Assembly: GCF_900116295.1 (NCBI RefSeq)
Contig: NZ_FPAF01000008.1
Coordinates: 1-64,000 of the forward strand
Reading direction: 5' to 3'
DNA length: 64,000 bases
Origin: Bacillus sp. 103mf
GTDB lineage: Bacteria > Bacillota > Bacilli > Bacillales > Bacillaceae_G
Part shown: positions 63,101-64,000 of the stretch, one piece after another
Layout of the letters: each line of letters starts with the position of its first letter
Numbering within the stretch: the stretch's first letter is position 1
Program-made: the position numbers and the translations under genes
Notes under the pieces: generated by a model
The model's input: only the letters and a program-made list of their open reading frames with translations
Told to the model about the DNA's origin: nothing
Databases searched by the model: none

Positions 63101-64000
63101 CAACTACATAAGCTACCAATCGTTTGTCTCCTGGATGATCCTCTCTTACCAGTACAACAGCTTCTTTTACAGACAAATGCGCCTGCAAAGTTGCTTCAAC
63201 TTCTCCCAGTTCAATCCGGAAACCACGAATTTTTACTTGGTCATCCGTACGACCATTGAACTGGAGATCACCGTCAGGAAGATAACTTGCTTTGTCCCCA
63301 GTACAATAGAGACGTTTCCCTGACTCAAACGGATGCGGAATAAATTTTTCCTCTGTGAGTTCCGGACGATTGACATAGCCACGAGCAAGGCTCTTTCCTC
63401 CGATATAGAGATCTCCAATCACACCCACTGGCACCGGCTGAAGGTGAGGATCTAATACATATACTTCTGTATTCGCAATCGGTCGACCAATCGACGGAGT
63501 ACCTGTTGTCATTCCTACAGGCACGTAACAATCAGTGGTAACGACGGTATTTTCCGATGGACCATACTGATTAATCACCGCAAAAGGGATTTGTTCAGAT
63601 GGATACTGTGTTAACTGATCTCCTCCCGTAATGATAAAACGGAGATCCGTCTTCTCTGGCCAAGATAATTTCAAGAGTCTTTCCAGAATAGGTGTAGGGG
63701 CAAAGCTAGCCGTGATCCGTGAATCAATGAGCCAATCTCGTAGAGCCTCTGGATTGATTCGCAACTCTTCTGTCGACAAGTATAGTGCTGCACCAGCAGT
63801 GAGATAAGGCCAAATCTCTTGAACGGCTGAGTCAAAGGCAATCCCCGCAATTTGAGTCGCACGATCCTGTTCTGTAATTTGGTATACCGCTTGATGCCAA
63901 TAGACCATATTCATCAATGAACGATATTCGACCATGACACCCTTTGGCTTTCCTGTGGAACCAGAGGTGTAAACGATATAAGCTAAGTGCTCCGGTTTCA
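54153..64000 (-). CDS. Nonribosomal peptide synthetase, terminal subunit (5' end beyond window)
   Basis: About 3280 residues are visible; the frame is open through 64000, so the apparent first Met is internal. Domains by approximate position: partial A1 (64000-62950), PCP1 (Ser codon ~62827), C (62680-61330, HHIISDG), A2 (61310-59790), PCP2 (Ser ~59639, GGDS), epimerase (59500-58150, HHLVVDG, EGHGRE), D-type C (58080-56760, HHHILLDG), A3 (56740-55230), PCP3 (Ser ~55084), thioesterase (54950-54153, GWSLGG Ser ~54694, His ~54257). Codes read by eye: A1 DSQFIGQVV (no known match, nearest Leu), A2 DFWNIGMVH (Thr), A3 DSKDLGVVD (near Glu). The gene is richer in G+C than its flanks. It ends with a TE, so it completes a peptide whose earlier modules lie upstream, off-window. 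The product is unknown; its tail should be X-D-allo-Thr-Glu. Confidence 0.95.
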   Translation of the reverse strand, partial: KPEHLAYIVYTSGSTGKPKGVMVEYRSLMNMVYWHQAVYQITEQDRATQIAGIAFDSAVQEIWPYLTAGAALYLSTEELRINPEALRDWLIDSRITASFAPTPILERLLKLSWPEKTDLRFIITGGDQLTQYPSEQIPFAVINQYGPSENTVVTTDCYVPVGMTTGTPSIGRPIANTEVYVLDPHLQPVPVGVIGDLYIGGKSLARGYVNRPELTEEKFIPHPFESGKRLYCTGDKASYLPDGDLQFNGRTDDQVKIRGFRIELGEVEATLQAHLSVKEAVVLVREDHPGDKRLVAYVVGEGSVHEWREHLQTHLPNYMVPAHFVEMAFLPLTPNGKLDLKALPVPDEPSTENTVYPRTPMEELVASVWSQVLGIENIGVQDSFFDRGGHSLLATQVVSRLKEALQIELLVRELFEHSTVEALAKRLDQLRKGDKKREIPPLMPMERGEAISLSYAQQRLWFIDQFTPNSALYNIPMVCRLTGNWVPEALETGWNQLIERHESLRTVFHEMDGHPVQQIQPYAFRFLPQIDLTTLSSEERESVMEKWIQNEAEAPFDLGQGPLIRGQIVRIAEEEWVLLCTMHHIISDGWSMEILLQEWMAFYEEAVGGKPAELAPLPVQYADFAQWQREWMKEEVLDQQLAYWKEELSGELPVLMLPMDRPRPAVQTHRGSTHTVLLSRSLRDKLNELSRQEESTLFMTLLASYQSFLARYTGQSDILVGSPIANRNYREIEGLIGFFVNTLVYRADLSGAPTFQELLSQVRTKALKAYEYQDVPFEKIVDVIQPERSTSHSPIFQTMFTLQNTQQELPELHGRSLEAMESHASIAKFDLSLSAAEVEEGLFLCFNYKNDLFDIVTIRRMAEHFENWLKEIVEHPDKSLTKLTMLSELEKQLLEEWNDNAVAYPGESVIHKLFEDQVNRAPDTVAVVDENQQLTYRELNEKANQLAHYLQKCGIGAESLVGLCFQRSVEMIVGLMGILKAGAAYVPLDPSYPESRLRYILEDTGIQVLVTNEALIGWIPEGIEAVCLDRDQAMISRESTLSPICEVTGENLAYVIYTSGSTGNPKGVMVEHHNVIRLFKSTECWYQFDEKDTWTLFHSYAFDFSVWEIWGALLYGGRLVVVPYWISRSPKDFYQLLVKEKVTVLNQTPSAFRQLIQVCEQEDENKNLHLRYVIFGGEALDPTSLLPWFQRYGEQNPQLINMYGITETTVHVTYYPITQDDVKHSSRSNIGKRIPDLEVYVLDNCQQPVPIGVAGELYIGGAGLARGYLNRPELTAERFISHPFSSDPGARLYRTGDLARYLPDGNLVCFLRIDHQVKIRGFRIELGEIESALNAHASVKEAVVIVREDQPGDKRLVAYVVGDGNVGEWRDYLKAELPSHMVPSGFVMMEAIPLTANGKVDREALPVPEEKKIESECVAPRNGKEETLAIIWKQVLGIKKVGIHDNFFEIGGDSILSIQIVSRAKQAGLHLTPKQMFEHQTIAELAQVVKEEQGVQAEQGVVTGELILTPIQQWFFAQDHPNPHHWNQSMFFRTKERLDIILLEKAVRTLLIHHDALRLRYEGLPDGAWKQRNEGIEEQSTLTVISLDEVPQTEWHQVIQTEIDAAQASLHLHAGPLMRMVYFDEGEKRAGRLFWVIHHLVVDGVSWRILLEDLQTAYNQASQDQKIQLPMKSTSFKAWSEKLHHYAEAGIAQEVCDYWERQFEQEVAMLPVDATLEDPTNTATEEITVVLDEKETCALLQEISSTHRVQINEVLLAALVQATAAWTGQSTLTVDLEGHGREEIIEDIDLSRTVGWFTSIYPVHLNITDANTPIAALKAVKEQVRQIPNKGVDYGILRYLNPAMHERLESQPTPSISFNYLGQFDQMFSDDAMVVPETGFTRLDHAPGSKRSHLIDIIGIVTDGKLQFTWVYNVGQFAKSTIQSVAENMLHQLSRLIYSSDGESALTISDFAMANLTQADLNKVLSKMNRGKNQPITDLYPLSPLQEGMLFHTLHDQGDEHAAPYMVQLNFLLRGKLDILTFEQAWKSVIQRHEIFRSAFVWDEIEEPLQVVYEHIPFKLNEVDWRTLSDEEKEEKRKAFLASDRKQAFLFDEAPLMRVTVIQEAEEEYRIVWTHHHILLDGWSLPLVFNELLTVYQKRMKGEAVDLPKSPPYKKYIQWLKEQDQEQAEKFWREKLRGFTAPTLLGLESKEQEKGYTEKVTYLSEEQTQALQNWAKRNRLTLNTVIQGAWAYLMSRYSGEDDIVYGVTSSGRPTEIIDVENIVGPFITTSPTRIQLIDDIKVMDWLQKIQEEEIERRQYEYASLTEIQGWSEVPRGTPLFHSLYVFENYPVKEESSGNLEIGDLEGVEQTHYPLGLTVVPESQLLLKLKYDRSKFNGLTIERMLGHLSQVLKQMIENVDQTLSELVYVTEIEQKQLLEEWNDNGAAYPRESVIHKLFEDQVDRTPDAVAVVDENQQLTYRELNEKANQLAHYLQKCGVGTESLVGLCSQRSVEMIVGLMGILKAGSAYVPLDPSYPESHLRYILEDTGIQILVTNEVSQGWIPEEVETVCLDRDQAMISQENTLSPICKVTGENLAYVIYTSGSTGNPKGVLVQHHSVLNLSYGLQKEVFLHRTPVNMRVGLNASIAFDSSVKQLQMLLYGSSLYIISNEVRSDPQQFVSYIRENKLEMFDITPSLLQLLIDEGLLETNDSVHVPSKVLVGGEAIVPSLWEQLVKADKIHFYNVYGPTECTVDATCYRIKKDSKRVTIGRPLPNVQAYVLDGNLLPVPIGVTGELYIGGAGLARGYLNRPELTSERFIPHPFNEGERLYRTGDLVRYLADGHLDYLGRIDNQVKIRGFRIELGEIEAKLESHPSVKEAVVLIREDQPGDQRLVAYVVGEGSMHEWREHLKRQVPNYMVPAHFIEVEAIPLTTNGKVDRKALNSLTVQRESTFSTPIVPRDEIEYQLITIWQDVLQIEDVHVNDDFFDRGGHSLLVIKLISKVREKFGKEIKVSALIENPTVEGIACLIRDNHGMEKSLSVLIPLQESEKRPFFCVHPFMGNVFCYIQLARLLKDHCSFYGLQNPLVEKEGMDGLTLLEVVQLYIEEMKRVQPEGPYRLGGWSLGGAIAYEIATILRNQGEEVEVLVLMDTKVPSEKDYKTEDKMLSYILEHFIHLELVDQEEELVHQQDMLVEQLILEGVLPFDADLTNLKQIINAHRKCLNLMAEHVLTPYFGDVIYFSAEEGRELFTDWKPWLRGKVNKYSVPGSHEEIVFSPAVEKISKYLVNELEGIEGAYLSLTTK
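56270..56745 (-). repeat. NRPS A3 N-terminal subdomain, near-duplicate of A2
   Basis: The segment encoding the first half of A3 is almost base-for-base identical to 60840-61320 in A2 (for example both carry GCCAAGTTTTCTCCTGTCAC and TTGATCCCGATCCAAACAAA). Identity covers the linker after the C domain through the A3 core (AYVIYTSGSTGNPKG), then stops where specificity residues begin. It points to recent duplication or gene conversion. Confidence 0.8.
60840..61320 (-). repeat. NRPS A2 N-terminal subdomain, partner of the 56270-56745 duplicate
   Basis: Partner copy of the duplicated first half of the adenylation domain. Encoded residues from VIHKLFEDQV to TSGSTGNPKG differ at only a few positions between A2 and A3, whereas the specificity-determining portion differs completely. 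Confidence 0.8.

Noticed and set aside
54153-63935. Met at 63935 as the start of the NRPS
   Set aside because: The frame continues upstream with LAYIVYTSGSTGKPKG, an A-domain core, so the gene extends beyond the window.
1-64000. CRISPR arrays, tRNA or rRNA genes
   Set aside because: No regularly spaced repeats, cloverleaf-like sequences or rRNA signatures were noticed.

Overview
The window is a low-GC chromosomal segment from a Bacillus cereus group bacterium (cereus/thuringiensis/anthracis-like). This rests on AT-rich codon use, strong AGGAGG-type ribosome binding sites, a bcr1-like repeat family, the serC-serA-DUF1015 operon, HssRS-like kinase/regulator genes and many small NUDIX, GNAT and MFS genes. 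No rRNA, tRNA, CRISPR array or prophage module was recognised.

Layout. 1-431 is the start-proximal part of an IS605-type element (tnpB). 0.5-13 kb holds housekeeping and stress genes: two PH-like small proteins, three NUDIX hydrolases, a MoxR/DUF58/DUF4129 operon, a MarR-MFS pair sharing an operator, an azoreductase, and a MocR regulator divergent from an EamA exporter. 13-25 kb holds a VOC protein, two closely related IS605-type elements (14176-15702 and 23131-24659) with intact TnpB nucleases and predicted omega-RNAs, a lysine-riboswitch-controlled permease, TrmO, a sirtuin, signal peptidase I, CutC and an acyl-CoA dehydrogenase-like protein. 25-46 kb holds three GNAT genes, a superfamily 1 helicase, HssRS, the serine-synthesis operon, several MFS transporters, a serine hydrolase, a SAM-I riboswitch in front of an unrecognised small gene, and a frameshifted ywiC-like gene.

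47-52.7 kb is an operon for an ECF vitamin-type transporter (S, fused double ATPase, T) with a DUF4430 lipoprotein and a sortase-anchored protein built like animal transcobalamin/intrinsic factor. I infer a surface-to-membrane relay for a corrinoid or similar ligand. After rraA and a YbaK-type deacylase, 54153-64000 (minus strand, running off the window) is the terminal subunit of a nonribosomal peptide synthetase: A-PCP-C-A-PCP-E-C-A-PCP-TE. Its readable codes predict an unassigned residue, then D-allo-Thr, then Glu (or Gln) before release.

Interspersed repeats include a ~150-bp element (four copies) and a bcr1-like element (one long, two short copies). Several decayed fragments mark past loss: a VOC tail, a flavodoxin/NQO N-terminus, tnpA tails and a possible RE/omega-RNA scar. 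The least conventional loci are the ECF/DUF4430/LPXTG operon, the SAM-riboswitch orphan gene, the terminal NRPS and the TnpB elements with readable guide and TAM.
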